DNA of 64,000 nucleotides from Methylobacterium aquaticum (GTDB lineage Bacteria; Pseudomonadota; Alphaproteobacteria; Rhizobiales; Beijerinckiaceae). Under the pieces are notes generated by a model. It saw nothing but the letters and a program-made list of their open reading frames with translations, was not told where the DNA came from and did not search any database. Of the stretch, positions 9,127 to 21,119 are shown piece after piece. The DNA lies in contig NZ_CP043627.1 in the NCBI RefSeq assembly GCF_016804325.1, positions 791,001 through 855,000 on the forward strand, in the 5' to 3' direction. The translations under genes were made by a program, and so were the position numbers. Positions within the stretch are counted from its first letter, which is position 1. Each line of letters starts with the position of its first letter.

Positions 9127-9150
9127 TTGACCGACCGGCCGGTTGGTCAA
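9127..9150. promoter_or_regulatory. 24-bp palindrome upstream of paaZ, TetR-type operator candidate
   Basis: TTGACCGACCGG followed by CCGGTTGGTCAA: two 12-bp arms with one mismatched pair. It sits 44-67 bp upstream of the paaZ start. ACCGACCGGTCGGT-like palindromes are typical TetR-family operators, including PaaR-type regulators of phenylacetate genes. No TetR gene lies in the window, so the regulator is inferred. Confidence 0.6.
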
Positions 9151-9278
9151 GCGGAGACGGGGCGGGGTGCGAGGAGGTCCTTCGCGGATGCCGGCATCGT
9201 CCTCCTCCGAGCCGGATAGGAGGCGTTCACCGCGGCCTGCTTCGTCCCGTCGCTGACCTCATCCCCGGAGACGAATAC

Positions 9279-9312
9279 CAATGGCCCAAGGTGCTGACGC
9301 ATCGGGCCATTG
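9279..9312. repeat. Inverted repeat in the paaZ/chemoreceptor gap
   Basis: CAATGGCCC (9279-9287) and GGGCCATTG (9304-9312) form perfect 9-bp arms around a 16-bp loop. The gap 9084-9592 otherwise holds the operator above, a truncated family B repeat and no supported gene. Confidence 0.45.
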
Positions 9313-9426
9313 AGCCATCTCGAATTGTCTATGCCAAGCCAGAGGATTGACGACAATTCGAGAACGGAACCAAAGGTCGTTTCCAACGACCGTCGGTATA
9401 AGTGATGAGTCTCCACAGAGGTCAAA

Positions 9427-9478
9427 CCCTCCGAATCATTCCGGATTCCGCTGCGCGGCCTCGGAACGACTCGGAGGG
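9427..9478. repeat. Family B palindromic repeat, truncated copy
   Basis: Begins CCCTCCGA, ends TCGGAGGG, and contains ATTCCGGATTCCGCTGCGCGGCCTCGG in two pieces, a degenerate version of the half-element seen at 27951-28090 and 57109-57257 (ATTCCGGGCTCTGCTGCGCAG). The central part of the longer copies is missing. Confidence 0.6.
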
Positions 9479-9592
9479 ATTGAAGACCGTCGATTTGTCA
9501 AACAGGCTCCGGGTCGTCGACGGACACCATGAGCGAGGTTGTCATGCCGAGATCGCCGGTAGAACCCACCACGAGGTGCCGCGAAAAGCTCC

Positions 9593-11349
9593 TCACGCCG
9601 CCCGGAGCCGGTTCAGGAACCGCGCCACCTCGGTATTGAGGTGCTCCGCCTCCTGCGAGACCGACGAGGCGACGCTCAGGACCCGCCCGGCCGCCTGGCC
9701 GGCCTCGCCCGCCGCATCGGCCACGCCGGTGATCGTCGCCGTGACCGCGCCGGTGCCGGTGGCGGCCTGGCTGATGGTGCGGACGATCTCCCGGGTCGCG
9801 GCGCCCTGCTCCTCGATCGAGGCGGCGATCGCCGTCGAGATGCCGCTGAGATCGCCGATTCGCGAGGCGATCCCGCCGATCGCGTCGACGGCCTGGCGGG
9901 TCGCGCCCTGGATGCCGCCGATCTGGCTGGCGATCTCCTCGGTGGCCTTGGCGGTCTGGTTGGCGAGTTCCTTGACCTCGGCCGCGACGACCGCGAAGCC
10001 CCGTCCCGCCTCGCCGGCCCGGGCGGCCTCGATCGTGGCGTTGAGCGCCAGGAGGTTGGTCTGGCCGGCGATGCCGTTGATCATCGCCACCACGTCCCCG
10101 ACCCGGGTCGCGGCCTGGCTCAGGGTCTTCACCAGCTCGGCGGTCTTCGACGCCTCCGTGACGCTCTCCTTCGCGAGGGCGGCCGAATCCGAGACCTGAC
10201 GGGCGATCTCACCGACCGAGGCGCTCAGCTCCTCGGCGGCGGCCGCCACGGTGGCGACGTTGGCCGAGGCGTCCTGCGCCGCCTGTGTCACGGTGGCGGA
10301 GCGCTGGGCGGTGCCGCCGGCGAGCTGCGACATGTCCTGTGCGGTGGCCCGCAGCTCGGTCGCCGAGGCGGCGACGGTGTGGACGATGCCGCCCACCGCC
10401 TCCTCGAATTCCTGCGCCAGCGCCGCCGTCTGCGCCCGGCGGGCGACCCGGCGCTCCTCGCTGTCCCGGCGTGGCGCGCCTCCAAGTCGGCGGCGAGGTT
10501 GGTCTTGAAGGATTCCAGGCTGCGCGCCATGTCGCCGACCTCGTCGCGCCGCCCGGTGCCCGGCACCTCGGCGGCGTAGTCGCCAGCGGCGATCCGGCGC
10601 ATCGCGTCGCCGACCGAGGCGTAGCCGCGCACCAGCGCGCCGTAGGCGAACCACGCCATGGCGGTGACCGAGCCGATCGTGACGGCGAGCAGGCCGAGAA
10701 CCAGCGCGAAGGCCAGCGACGCCCGCGCCTCGCCGTCGTCGACCGCCTGCTGGGTGCGCCTGTCAAGCAGACCATAGAAGTCGTCGATCGGCTTCATGAT
10801 CTTGGCTTTGGCCACGTGGTACTCGTCGGTGTGGACGAGCCGGATCGCCTCCTCTCGCGACCCCGGCTCGCCGCTCTCGGCGAGCTTCATCGCGGCATTC
10901 GCCACCTTGACGAGGTCGTTGGAGTTGCGGACCGATTCGGCGAGCTTCTCCTTCTCCGCCGCCGTCACGCCGAGGCGGTCCATCAGCGTGTCGACCGAGA
11001 CGGTCTCGCCGTCCGGGCGCGGCTTGGCCTCGCCGGCAGCGACGTAATCCCAGTAGATGCGGTGATAATCGACCGGGCGCGCCTTGCGGCCGGCGCGGAT
11101 GTCGATGATGTCCTTGTATTGCTGCTTGTAGGCGGCCTTGCCGGTGGCGATATAGGTTCGCCCCAGCCGCGTCAGGTCATCGGAGGCTTGCCGCAGCTCG
11201 TCGGCCAGCAGCATCGAGGCGAGACGGTTCTCGTTCGCCGTCTTGATCTGGCCGTCCGCCTGTCGGTAGAGCACGACCGAGCCTGCCAACAACGCGCTCG
11301 ACACAAGGCTGACGGCACACAGACCAACGAACTTGCGGGCAAGGCTCAT
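9593..11349 (-). pseudogene. Methyl-accepting chemotaxis protein, frameshifted
   Basis: A transmembrane chemoreceptor. The N-terminal part from ATG 11349 (AGGGGAG upstream) has TM1 at residues ~7-29, a periplasmic helical sensor, TM2 at ~211-235 and a HAMP domain at ~236-290. The signalling domain, with the hairpin tip [20 protein letters not shown], reads in another frame to the stop at 9593. The frames join if one G is restored in the CCCGG run at 10465-10469 (plus strand), giving [17 protein letters not shown], the usual linker. Everything else is intact, so this is a recent lesion or a sequencing error. Ligand unknown. The C-terminus lacks a CheR/CheB-docking pentapeptide (ends RFLNRLRAA). 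Confidence 0.85.
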
Positions 11350-11543
11350 GATGCTCCCCTCGGGACGGAGCGTCATGCTTCCCTCAGGGACGTTAAGAAT
11401 CCTTGCGCAGTTACGGCATTGCACAGATTCATGCCTGTCTGATACTGCGTCATGCTCATGAAGAAAAGATCCGGAAACGGAAATTGACCGGGAACCCTAG
11501 GTCGTGTTGCGCGTTGCGTGCCTTGGCCCTTGCGGCCCAGGGG

Positions 11544-11570
11544 CCGGCCGCCGGATCGCCCGGCGGCCGG
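11544..11570 (-). terminator. Strong hairpin downstream of maeB
   Basis: CCGGCCGCCGG and CCGGCGGCCGG form perfect 11-bp arms with a 5-nt loop immediately after the maeB stop codon. No T-run follows, so it may act as a 3' stabiliser or Rho-aided terminator. Confidence 0.5.
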
Positions 11571-11578
11571 TGCCGCGG

Positions 11579-13855
11579 TTACGCCCCCCGGGCGGCGGCA
11601 GCCACCGCCGTCAGCGCCGTCATGTTGACGATGCCGCGCACGGTGGTGGTGTGGGTGAGGATGTGGACCGGGGCGGCGGTACCCAGCAGGATCGGGCCGA
11701 CGCTGATGCCCTGGCCCGCCACCACCTTCAGGGCGTTGAGGGTGATGTTGGCCGCATCCAGGTTCGGCATCACCAGCAGGTTGGCCTCGCCGGTGAGGCG
11801 CGATTCCGGAAACACCCGCTCCATCAGCGGCCGGCTCAGCGCCGCATCGGCCTGCATCTCGCCCTCGACCTCGAGATCGGGCGCCCGCTCGGCGATGAGT
11901 GCGACGGCGGTGCGCATCTTCTCGGCCGAGGGGTTGCGGGCGGTGCCGAAGCTCGAATGCGAGACGAGCGCCACCCGCGGGGTCTGGCCGAAGCGGCGCA
12001 TCTCGGCCGCCGCCAGGAGCGTCATGTCGGCGAGTTCCTCCGCACCCGGATCGAGGTGGATGTAGGGATCGCAGACGAAGAGCGTGTGCCGCGGCAGCTG
12101 CAGCAGGCTCATGGCGGTGAGGGCCTTCACGCCGGCCGCCATCCCGATCACCTCGCGCACGTGGCGCAGGTGGCTGTGGTAGGAGCCGGTACCGCCGCAG
12201 AGCAGGCCGTCGACCTGGCCCAGCGACAGCAGCATCGCGCCCACCAACGTCGGGTTGCGGCGCGCCTCCGCCAGCGCCACCTCGCGCGACAGGCCGTTGC
12301 GCTTGCGCTTGGCGTAGTATCCTTGCGCGGCCTCGGCCTGGAACACCTCGTCGTCGAGATCCTGCACGTCGACGTCGCGGCCGACCTCGATGCGGAGCCC
12401 CAGCGCCTTCATCTTTTCGGCGATGACCTCGCGGCGGCCGACCAGGACCGGCCGGGCCAGGCCTTCGTCGACCACGACCTGCGCGGCGCGGAGCACCCGG
12501 TCGTCCTCGCCCTCGGCATAGGCGATGCGGGTCCGGCCGGCGTCCGTCGCCGCGGCGAAGACCGGCTGCATCACCGTGCCGGAGGTGTAGACGAGGCGCT
12601 CCAGCGAGCGCCGATAGGCCTCGACGTCGAGCATCGGCTTCGTCGCGACGCCGCTCTCGGTGGCGGCGAGCGCCACGGCCGGGGCGACCTTGGTGATCAG
12701 CCGCGGGTCGAACGGGCGCGGGATCAGGTAATCGGGCCCGAAGGCGATATCCTGCGTGCCGTAGGCCGCCGTCACCACGTCGGACTGCTCGGCGCGGGCG
12801 AGTTCGGCGATGGCCTTCACCGCCGCGAGCTTCATCTCCTCGTTGATCGTGGTCGCGCCGACATCGAGCGCGCCGCGGAAGATGAACGGGAAGCACAGGA
12901 CGTTGTTGACCTGGTTCGGATAATCCGAGCGGCCGGTGGCGATGATCGCGTCGGGGCGCACGGCCTTGGCGGCTTCCGGCCGGATCTCCGGCTCGGGGTT
13001 GGCGAGCGCCAGGATCAGGGGCTTGTCGGCCATGCCCTCGACCATCTCGGGCGTCAGCGCGCCGGCCGCCGAGAGGCCGAGGAAGATGTCGGTGCCCGGC
13101 ACGGCGTCGGCCAGCGTCCGGGCCTCGGTGACTTGCGCGTATTGCGCCTTCTGGGCGTCGAGGTTGTTGCGGCCCTGGTAGATCACGCCGCGGCTGTCGG
13201 TGACCAGCACCTTGGCCTTGTCGAGGCCCAGGCTGACCAGCAGGTTGAGACAGGCGATGGCGGCGGCACCCGCGCCGGAGCAGACGACCCGGACGTCCTC
13301 GATCTTCTTGCCGACCACTTCGAGGCCGTTGAGGATCGCGGCCGCCGCGATGATCGCGGTGCCGTGCTGGTCGTCGTGGAAGACCGGGATCTTCATCCGC
13401 TCACGCAGGCGGGTCTCGATCTCGAAGCATTCCGGCGCCTTGATGTCCTCGAGGTTGATGCCCCCGAAGGTCGGCTCCAGGCTCGCGATGATGTCGACGA
13501 GCTTGTCCGGATCGGTCTCGTCGATCTCGATGTCGAACACGTCGATGCCGGCGAACTTGCGGAACAGGCAGCCCTTGCCCTCCATCACCGGCTTGCCGGC
13601 GAGCGCGCCGATATTGCCCAGCCCCAGCACCGCGGTGCCGTTCGAGATCACCGCCACGAGGTTGCCGCGGGAGGTCAGTTCGGCGGCCTGGGCCGGGTCC
13701 TTCTCGATGGCGAGGCAGGCGGCGGCGACGCCCGGCGAGTAGGCGAGCGCGAGGTCGCGCTGCGTGCTCATGTCCTTGGTCGGCAGCACCGCGATCTTAC
13801 CCGGCGTCGGGAAGCGGTGATAGTCGAGGGCGGCCTTCTCGAGTTGCTCGTCCAT
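11579..13855 (-). CDS. maeB: NADP-dependent malic enzyme MaeB
   Basis: Oxidative decarboxylation of malate to pyruvate with NADPH formation, in the cytosol. The 758 residues match the long MaeB type. The malic enzyme core (residues ~1-420) has [13 protein letters not shown] and the dinucleotide-binding [12 protein letters not shown] phosphotransacetylase-like C-terminal domain (~430-758), which is regulatory rather than catalytic in this family, follows. The ATG at 13855 is chosen for AGGAGG seven nt upstream; the longer frame to 13942 adds only unconserved sequence. With the adjacent PDH operon it can convert malate to acetyl-CoA. Confidence 0.96.
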   Translation of the reverse strand: MDEQLEKAALDYHRFPTPGKIAVLPTKDMSTQRDLALAYSPGVAAACLAIEKDPAQAAELTSRGNLVAVISNGTAVLGLGNIGALAGKPVMEGKGCLFRKFAGIDVFDIEIDETDPDKLVDIIASLEPTFGGINLEDIKAPECFEIETRLRERMKIPVFHDDQHGTAIIAAAAILNGLEVVGKKIEDVRVVCSGAGAAAIACLNLLVSLGLDKAKVLVTDSRGVIYQGRNNLDAQKAQYAQVTEARTLADAVPGTDIFLGLSAAGALTPEMVEGMADKPLILALANPEPEIRPEAAKAVRPDAIIATGRSDYPNQVNNVLCFPFIFRGALDVGATTINEEMKLAAVKAIAELARAEQSDVVTAAYGTQDIAFGPDYLIPRPFDPRLITKVAPAVALAATESGVATKPMLDVEAYRRSLERLVYTSGTVMQPVFAAATDAGRTRIAYAEGEDDRVLRAAQVVVDEGLARPVLVGRREVIAEKMKALGLRIEVGRDVDVQDLDDEVFQAEAAQGYYAKRKRNGLSREVALAEARRNPTLVGAMLLSLGQVDGLLCGGTGSYHSHLRHVREVIGMAAGVKALTAMSLLQLPRHTLFVCDPYIHLDPGAEELADMTLLAAAEMRRFGQTPRVALVSHSSFGTARNPSAEKMRTAVALIAERAPDLEVEGEMQADAALSRPLMERVFPESRLTGEANLLVMPNLDAANITLNALKVVAGQGISVGPILLGTAAPVHILTHTTTVRGIVNMTALTAVAAAARGA

Positions 13856-14050
13856 GGGGTGTCCTCCTGATGTGTGGGATGGCGGCGCGCGCGGAGCCGT
13901 CTCCCGGCCGGCGCCATTCGGGGGCACCGATCGGGAGGGCAACGCTCAAGGTTAGGTCGTGATCCCGCTGGATGAGACGGGGAAATCGAAACTACGGACC
14001 TGTCGAACAGGGCAGCGGGACGCAGACGTCATTGAATTGAAGCGCGGGCG

Positions 14051-14220
14051 AACCCTCCCCCTCTGCGGGGGAGGGTGCCCCACGGAGTGGGGCGGGAGAG
14101 GGGCAGCGCGACGCTGATCTAGGGATCGCACTTCATGGAGGTCGCGACCTCTCCGGAAGCGGCGTCCTCTCTCCCGGCTCGCTCCGCTCGCCACCCTCCC
14201 CCGCAGAGCGGGGAGGGGGC
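14051..14220. repeat. Family C palindromic element
   Basis: Two similar arms in inverted orientation: 14051-14102 (CCCTCCCCCTCTGCGGGGGA, then GGAGTGGGGCGGGAGAGG) and 14167-14220 (CCTCTCTCCC to AGAGCGGGGAGGGGGC). It occupies most of the 490-bp gap between maeB and lpdA. No gene is supported in this gap. Confidence 0.65.
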
Positions 14221-14302
14221 AGCCCGCGCCATTCCTTTCCCGGGCAGCTCTGCCGGCCGCGGGGAGAGGGGGAATACTCACTCACCGTGAGGATATCCGG
14301 TA

Positions 14303-14331
14303 GCGGGGCGGCAGAGTTACCGCCGCCCCGC
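14303..14331 (-). terminator. Hairpin downstream of lpdA
   Basis: GCGGGGCGGC and GCCGCCCCGC form perfect 10-bp arms with a 9-nt loop, 15 bp past the lpdA stop codon. There is no clear U-tract, so intrinsic termination is uncertain. Confidence 0.5.
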
Positions 14332-14345
14332 CCCGAAGACCTGCC

Positions 14346-16190
14346 TCAATGCGCCTTCTTCTTCGGCATGTAGAGGTCGGTGATCGTGCCCTCGAAGGCC
14401 TCGGCCGCCATGCCGACCGTCTCCGACAGGGTCGGGTGCGGGTGGATGGTCATCCCGATATCCTCGGCATCCGCCCCCATCTCGATGGCGAGCGCCGCTT
14501 CGGCGATCAGGTCGCCGGCCGAGGGGCCGACGATGCCGCAGCCGACGATGCGGTTCGATTCCTCGTCGAACAGCACCTTGGTCAGGCCCTCGTCGCGCCC
14601 GAGCGACAGCGAGCGGCCGCTCGCCGCCCAGGGGAACACGCCCTTGCCGATCTTGATGCCCTTGGCCTTGGCCTCGGTCTCGGACAGGCCGACCCAGGCC
14701 ACCTCCGGATCGGTGTAGGCCACCGACGGGATCACCTTGGCGTCGAAGAACGAGTTCTTGCCGGCCGCCGCTTCCGCCGCGACCTTGCCCTCATGCACCG
14801 CCTTGTGGGCGAGCATCGGCTGGCCGACCACGTCGCCGATGGCGAAGATGTGCGGGGCGGTGGTCCGCATCTGCTTGTCGACGGGGATGAAGCCCCGCTC
14901 GTCCACCGCGACGCCGGCGGCCTCGGCGCCGATCAGCTTGCCGTTGGGACGGCGGCCGACCGAGACCAGGATCTTGTCGAAGGTGTCGGTGGCCGGCGCC
15001 GAGCCGCCCTCGAACGTCACCTTGAGGCCTTCGGGCAGCGCCTCGACGGCCGTGACCTTGGCCTTGAGGTGGATCGCCTCGTACTGCTTCGAGATCCGCT
15101 TGAAGAGCGGCGTCACGATGTCCTTGTCGGCGCCCGGGATGATCTGGTCCATCAGCTCGACGATGGTCACCTTGGACCCGAGCGCGTGGTAGACCGTCGC
15201 CATCTCGAGGCCGATGATGCCGCCGCCGATGACCAGGAGCCGCTTCGGCACCCCGTCGAGCTCCAGCGCCCCGGTCGAGTCGATCACCCGCGGGTCGTCA
15301 TGCGGGATGAACGGCATCTTGATCGGCTCGGACCCGGCGGCGATCACCGCGTTGTCGAAGCCGATGATCGTCGTCTTGCCCTCGTGCTCGACCGCGATCT
15401 GGTGCGGGCTGACGAAGCGGGCGGTGCCGGTCACCACCGTCACCTTGCGCTGCTTGGCCAGACCCCCGAGGCCGCCGGTCAGGCGCTTGACCACGCCCTC
15501 CTTCCAGCTCCGCAAGCGATCGATGTCGATCTGCGGTGCCGCGAAGCTGATGCCGTGCGAGGCCATCGCCTGGCTCTCGTCGATCACCTTGGCGGCGTGG
15601 AGCAGGGCCTTCGAGGGGATGCAGCCGACGTTGAGGCACACCCCGCCGAGGCTCGCCCAGCGCTCGACCAGGATCACCTTCTTGCCGAGATCGGCGGCGC
15701 GGAACGCCGCCGTGTAGCCGCCGGGGCCGGCGCCGAGCACCAGCACCTCGGCCCGCATCGCCTCGCCGGAGACCGGGGCCGCGCCCTTGGGGGCGGGCGC
15801 CGCGGAGGCTCCCTGCCCGCCGGCGGTGGCGGGCGAGCCGTAGCCCGCCTGGCCCGCACCCGCCGCGAGCGGCGATCCGCCGGCCGCCGGAGCCGAGCTT
15901 TGCGCCGGGGCCGCCTTCTCGGCGACCTCGGGCTTGGCCGGCGCGGCGCCCGAGGCCGCGCCCTCCAGCACCAGCAGCAGATCGCCCTGCGTGACCGTAT
16001 CGCCGGGCTTGATCTTCACCTCCGCGACCTTGCCGGCCACGGAGGAGGGGACGTCCATGGTCGCCTTGTCGGATTCCAGGACGACGATGGTGTCGTCGAC
16101 CGCGATCGTGTCGCCGGCCTTGACCAGCACCTCGATCACCGGGACGTTCTTGAAGTCGCCGATATCCGGCAGACGGACTTCGTTGCTCAT
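14346..16190 (-). CDS. lpdA: Dihydrolipoyl dehydrogenase (PDH E3) with N-terminal lipoyl domain
   Basis: Reoxidises dihydrolipoamide of the pyruvate dehydrogenase complex with NAD+. The 614 residues are longer than ordinary E3 (~470). Residues 1-80 form a biotinyl-lipoyl domain with lipoyl-Lys about residue 42 (LESDKATMD). An Ala/Pro/Gly-rich linker (~80-145) follows. The E3 core has GAGPGGYTAAF, the redox disulfide GGVCLNVGCIPSK, a second Rossmann motif VIGGGIIGLEMA and the catalytic HPHPTLSE. It is the third gene of aceE-aceF-lpdA. E3 with its own lipoyl domain occurs in the PdhL type known from Ralstonia and Neisseria. Confidence 0.96.
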   Translation of the reverse strand: MSNEVRLPDIGDFKNVPVIEVLVKAGDTIAVDDTIVVLESDKATMDVPSSVAGKVAEVKIKPGDTVTQGDLLLVLEGAASGAAPAKPEVAEKAAPAQSSAPAAGGSPLAAGAGQAGYGSPATAGGQGASAAPAPKGAAPVSGEAMRAEVLVLGAGPGGYTAAFRAADLGKKVILVERWASLGGVCLNVGCIPSKALLHAAKVIDESQAMASHGISFAAPQIDIDRLRSWKEGVVKRLTGGLGGLAKQRKVTVVTGTARFVSPHQIAVEHEGKTTIIGFDNAVIAAGSEPIKMPFIPHDDPRVIDSTGALELDGVPKRLLVIGGGIIGLEMATVYHALGSKVTIVELMDQIIPGADKDIVTPLFKRISKQYEAIHLKAKVTAVEALPEGLKVTFEGGSAPATDTFDKILVSVGRRPNGKLIGAEAAGVAVDERGFIPVDKQMRTTAPHIFAIGDVVGQPMLAHKAVHEGKVAAEAAAGKNSFFDAKVIPSVAYTDPEVAWVGLSETEAKAKGIKIGKGVFPWAASGRSLSLGRDEGLTKVLFDEESNRIVGCGIVGPSAGDLIAEAALAIEMGADAEDIGMTIHPHPTLSETVGMAAEAFEGTITDLYMPKKKAH

Positions 16191-16214
16191 CGGATCACCT
16201 CGCTGCGGGGTTCG

Positions 16215-17522
16215 TCAGACGACGAGGCGCCGGACGTCCTCGAGGACGTGGGCGAGGTGGCGGGTGAAGCGCGCGGCCAGCGCGCCGTCGATCACGCGGT
16301 GGTCGTAGGAGACCGAGAGCGGCAGCATCAGCCGCGGCTTGAACTCGGAGCCGTTCCACACCGGGGCCATCTTGGAGCGCACGACGCCCAGGATCGCGAC
16401 CTCGGGGGCGTTGACGAGCGGCGTGAAGCCGGTGCCGCCGATGCCGCCGAGCGACGAGATCGTGAAGGTGGCGCCCTGCATGTCGGCGCTGCCGAGCTTG
16501 CCGTCGCGGGCCTTCTTCGACAGCGAGCCGAGCTCCTGGCTGATCTCGACGATGCCCTTGCGGTCGGCATCCTTGACCACCGGGACGACGAGGCCGTCCG
16601 GCGTGTCGACGGCGACGCCGATGTTGTAGTACTTCTTGAGGATCAGCGCGTCCTTCTCGGGGTTCAGCGACGAATTGAACTCCGGGTGCTGACGCAGGGC
16701 CGAGACCGCGGCCTTGATGAGGAACGACAGCAGGGTGACGCGATAGCCCTTGTCCTTGCCGGCGGTGTCGAGTTCCTTGCGGTAGGCGTCGGTCTCGGTG
16801 ATGTCCGACTCGTCCGAATGGGTGACGAGCGGCACGTTGAGCCAGGCGCGGTGCAGGTGCGGGCCGGAGATCTTCTTGATCCGCGGCAGCGGCTTGACCT
16901 CGGTCGGGCCGAACTTCGAGAAGTCGACCGCCGGGATCTCCGGGATGCCCATGCTGCCGGTGGCGACAGCCGTGCCGGCGGCCGGCGCAGGCGCGGCCGA
17001 GCGCACCAGCGAGCCCTTCACGTCCTCCTTGGTGATCCGGCCCTTCTCGCCGGAGCCCTTGATGCCGTTGAGGTCGACGCCGAGCTCGCGGGCAAGCCGC
17101 CGCACGGCCGGGCTGGCATGGACGTTCGAGAAGTCGGGCGCCGACGAAGCCGGAGCCGCGACCGGGGGAGCGGCGGGCTTGGCCGGATCCGGCTCCTGCT
17201 TCGGCATCAGGGCGGCGGTGTCGGCGGCGGGCGCCGCACCGGCGCTCGGGGTCGCGGCAGCGGCGGCGGCCGGCGCCTTCTCCTCGCTCTCGCCCTTCAG
17301 GAGCAGGACCGGGCTGCCTTCGCTCACCGTGTCGCCGACCTTGACCAGGATCTTCTCGATCACGCCGGCCGACGGGGAGGGGACCTCCATCGTCGCCTTG
17401 TCGGATTCGAGCGACACGATCGGGTCCTCGGCCCCGATGGTGTCGCCTTCCTTCACCAGGATCTCGATGATCGGGATGTTCTTGAAATCACCGATATCCG
17501 GGATCTTGACCTCGATCGACAC
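16215..17522 (-). CDS. aceF: Dihydrolipoamide acetyltransferase (PDH E2) AceF
   Basis: Core E2 of pyruvate dehydrogenase, transferring acetyl groups to CoA. The 435 residues hold one lipoyl domain (1-80, Lys about 42 in LESDKATME), an Ala/Pro-rich linker, the peripheral-subunit-binding domain (ASPAVRRLARELGVDLNGI, ~135-170), and the catalytic domain ending with the active-site SYDHRVIDGALAARF. Start is GTG 17522 with GGGAGA upstream. It lies 24 bp upstream of lpdA; the two lipoyl domains are close paralogues. Confidence 0.96.
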   Translation of the reverse strand: MSIEVKIPDIGDFKNIPIIEILVKEGDTIGAEDPIVSLESDKATMEVPSPSAGVIEKILVKVGDTVSEGSPVLLLKGESEEKAPAAAAAATPSAGAAPAADTAALMPKQEPDPAKPAAPPVAAPASSAPDFSNVHASPAVRRLARELGVDLNGIKGSGEKGRITKEDVKGSLVRSAAPAPAAGTAVATGSMGIPEIPAVDFSKFGPTEVKPLPRIKKISGPHLHRAWLNVPLVTHSDESDITETDAYRKELDTAGKDKGYRVTLLSFLIKAAVSALRQHPEFNSSLNPEKDALILKKYYNIGVAVDTPDGLVVPVVKDADRKGIVEISQELGSLSKKARDGKLGSADMQGATFTISSLGGIGGTGFTPLVNAPEVAILGVVRSKMAPVWNGSEFKPRLMLPLSVSYDHRVIDGALAARFTRHLAHVLEDVRRLVV

Positions 17523-17663
17523 TGCGCACTCTCCCGATTGATTTGCTTAATACGTCTTTACGAAGATGGAATTCCCGACGCGCGAGGCCGCCCTCGCCAG
17601 GGCATCCGCTATCGCATCTCCACAACTCGGTCTGATTGCTCTCTTCCCCTGGAAGGCGCGCAC

Positions 17664-17775
17664 CTCTCCTCCCCCCCTGTGGGGAGGAGTTAGAGGTGGG
17701 GGTGGTGCAGGAGGCACCGCATAGCTTTACGCGGAACCACCCCCACCCCTGACCCCTCCCCACAGGGGGGAGGGG
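17664..17775. repeat. Family C palindromic element between aceE and aceF
   Basis: The left arm (17664-~17710: CTCCCCCCTGTGGGGAGGAG then GGTGGGGGTGGT) is inverted in the right arm (~17730-17775: ACCACCCCCACCCCTGACCC then CTCCCCACAGGGGGGAGG). The hairpin interrupts the PDH operon in a 346-bp gap without genes, so it could attenuate aceF-lpdA relative to aceE. Confidence 0.7.
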
Positions 17776-17868
17776 AAGGCGCACGAATTTACAGGGGGTT
17801 AGCTCTCAGAGGAGACGTGTGAAACCGAACGGACCTCCGGGAGAGGGGACCTCGCACGTCTTGACCAA

Positions 17869-20526
<2,658 letters not shown>

Positions 20527-20603
20527 GTTATCCTCCCTAGGGTCTTACTCGATCGGCGGGTCGAGTTGCCGCAGGTGTCAGCATTGTTCGTGCCACCGCG
20601 ATG

Positions 20604-20629
20604 CTTTCGCAACTCGATTGACTTTGCAA
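20604..20629. promoter_or_regulatory. Direct repeat upstream of aceE, operator candidate
   Basis: CTTTCGCAA (20604-20612) and CTTTGCAA (20622-20629) are in the same orientation, 18 bp apart, about 80-100 bp upstream of the aceE GTG. TTTGCAA/TTCGCAA motifs are bound by RamB/ScfR-type regulators of acyl-CoA metabolism. This is inference only. Confidence 0.3.
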
Positions 20630-20746
20630 GGGTTTAGCTCATCCGGCGGTGATCGGGGTTCCGGGCATCCGCATCATCCGTCTTGCTGCGGTGCGGAAAC
20701 CCGGAACAACCATCGGGCCGGCGAGGCATGAGGGTATCGGCCGGGT

Positions 20747-21016
20747 TCAGGACTCGGACTTCGTCGGCGGGGTCTGTGATGCGCCGAAGCCCTGCTGGAA
20801 CATCTTGAGGAACATGTTCTGCATCTGGTCCGCGCCCTGCGGAAAGACGGTGAACCAGCTGCGCATGATCGCGTCGGGCGAAAAACGGTCCATCTCGGCC
20901 ATCATGCGCCGCTCGACCTCGGCCATCACCGCCGCCTGGAGCGGCTCGACGTTGGGAAGACCCACGAACTGGCGTGCCTCGACCGGGGTGCAATCGACCT
21001 CGACGCGGAACTTCAT
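20747..21016 (-). CDS. DUF6489 family protein
   Basis: A small 89-residue protein beginning MKFRVEVDCTPVEARQFVGL, with the conserved FSPDAIMRSWFTVFPQG centre and a Met/Phe-rich amphipathic MQNMFLKMFQQGFG end. It matches my memory of the uncharacterised DUF6489 family, which is widespread in alphaproteobacteria. The ATG at 21016 fits the family start; the frame could extend to 21043. Encoded between aceE and the lysR gene, all on the minus strand but separated. Function unknown. Confidence 0.8.
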   Translation of the reverse strand: MKFRVEVDCTPVEARQFVGLPNVEPLQAAVMAEVERRMMAEMDRFSPDAIMRSWFTVFPQGADQMQNMFLKMFQQGFGASQTPPTKSES

Positions 21017-21119
21017 CGCATTCTTCCCCCTCGGCCCCCACACCGAGCTTAGAGCACCTTTTGGCCCTTGGGGGAACCCAATCGGGATTCAAAAAATGCG
21101 GTGAAATCAACGACCTAGT

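Noticed and set aside
14349..17693. Plus-strand open frame of over 1,100 codons opposite lpdA and aceF
   Set aside because: Product is Arg/Asp/His/Gly-rich with no motif and runs antisense to two unmistakable genes; it is a GC-bias shadow.
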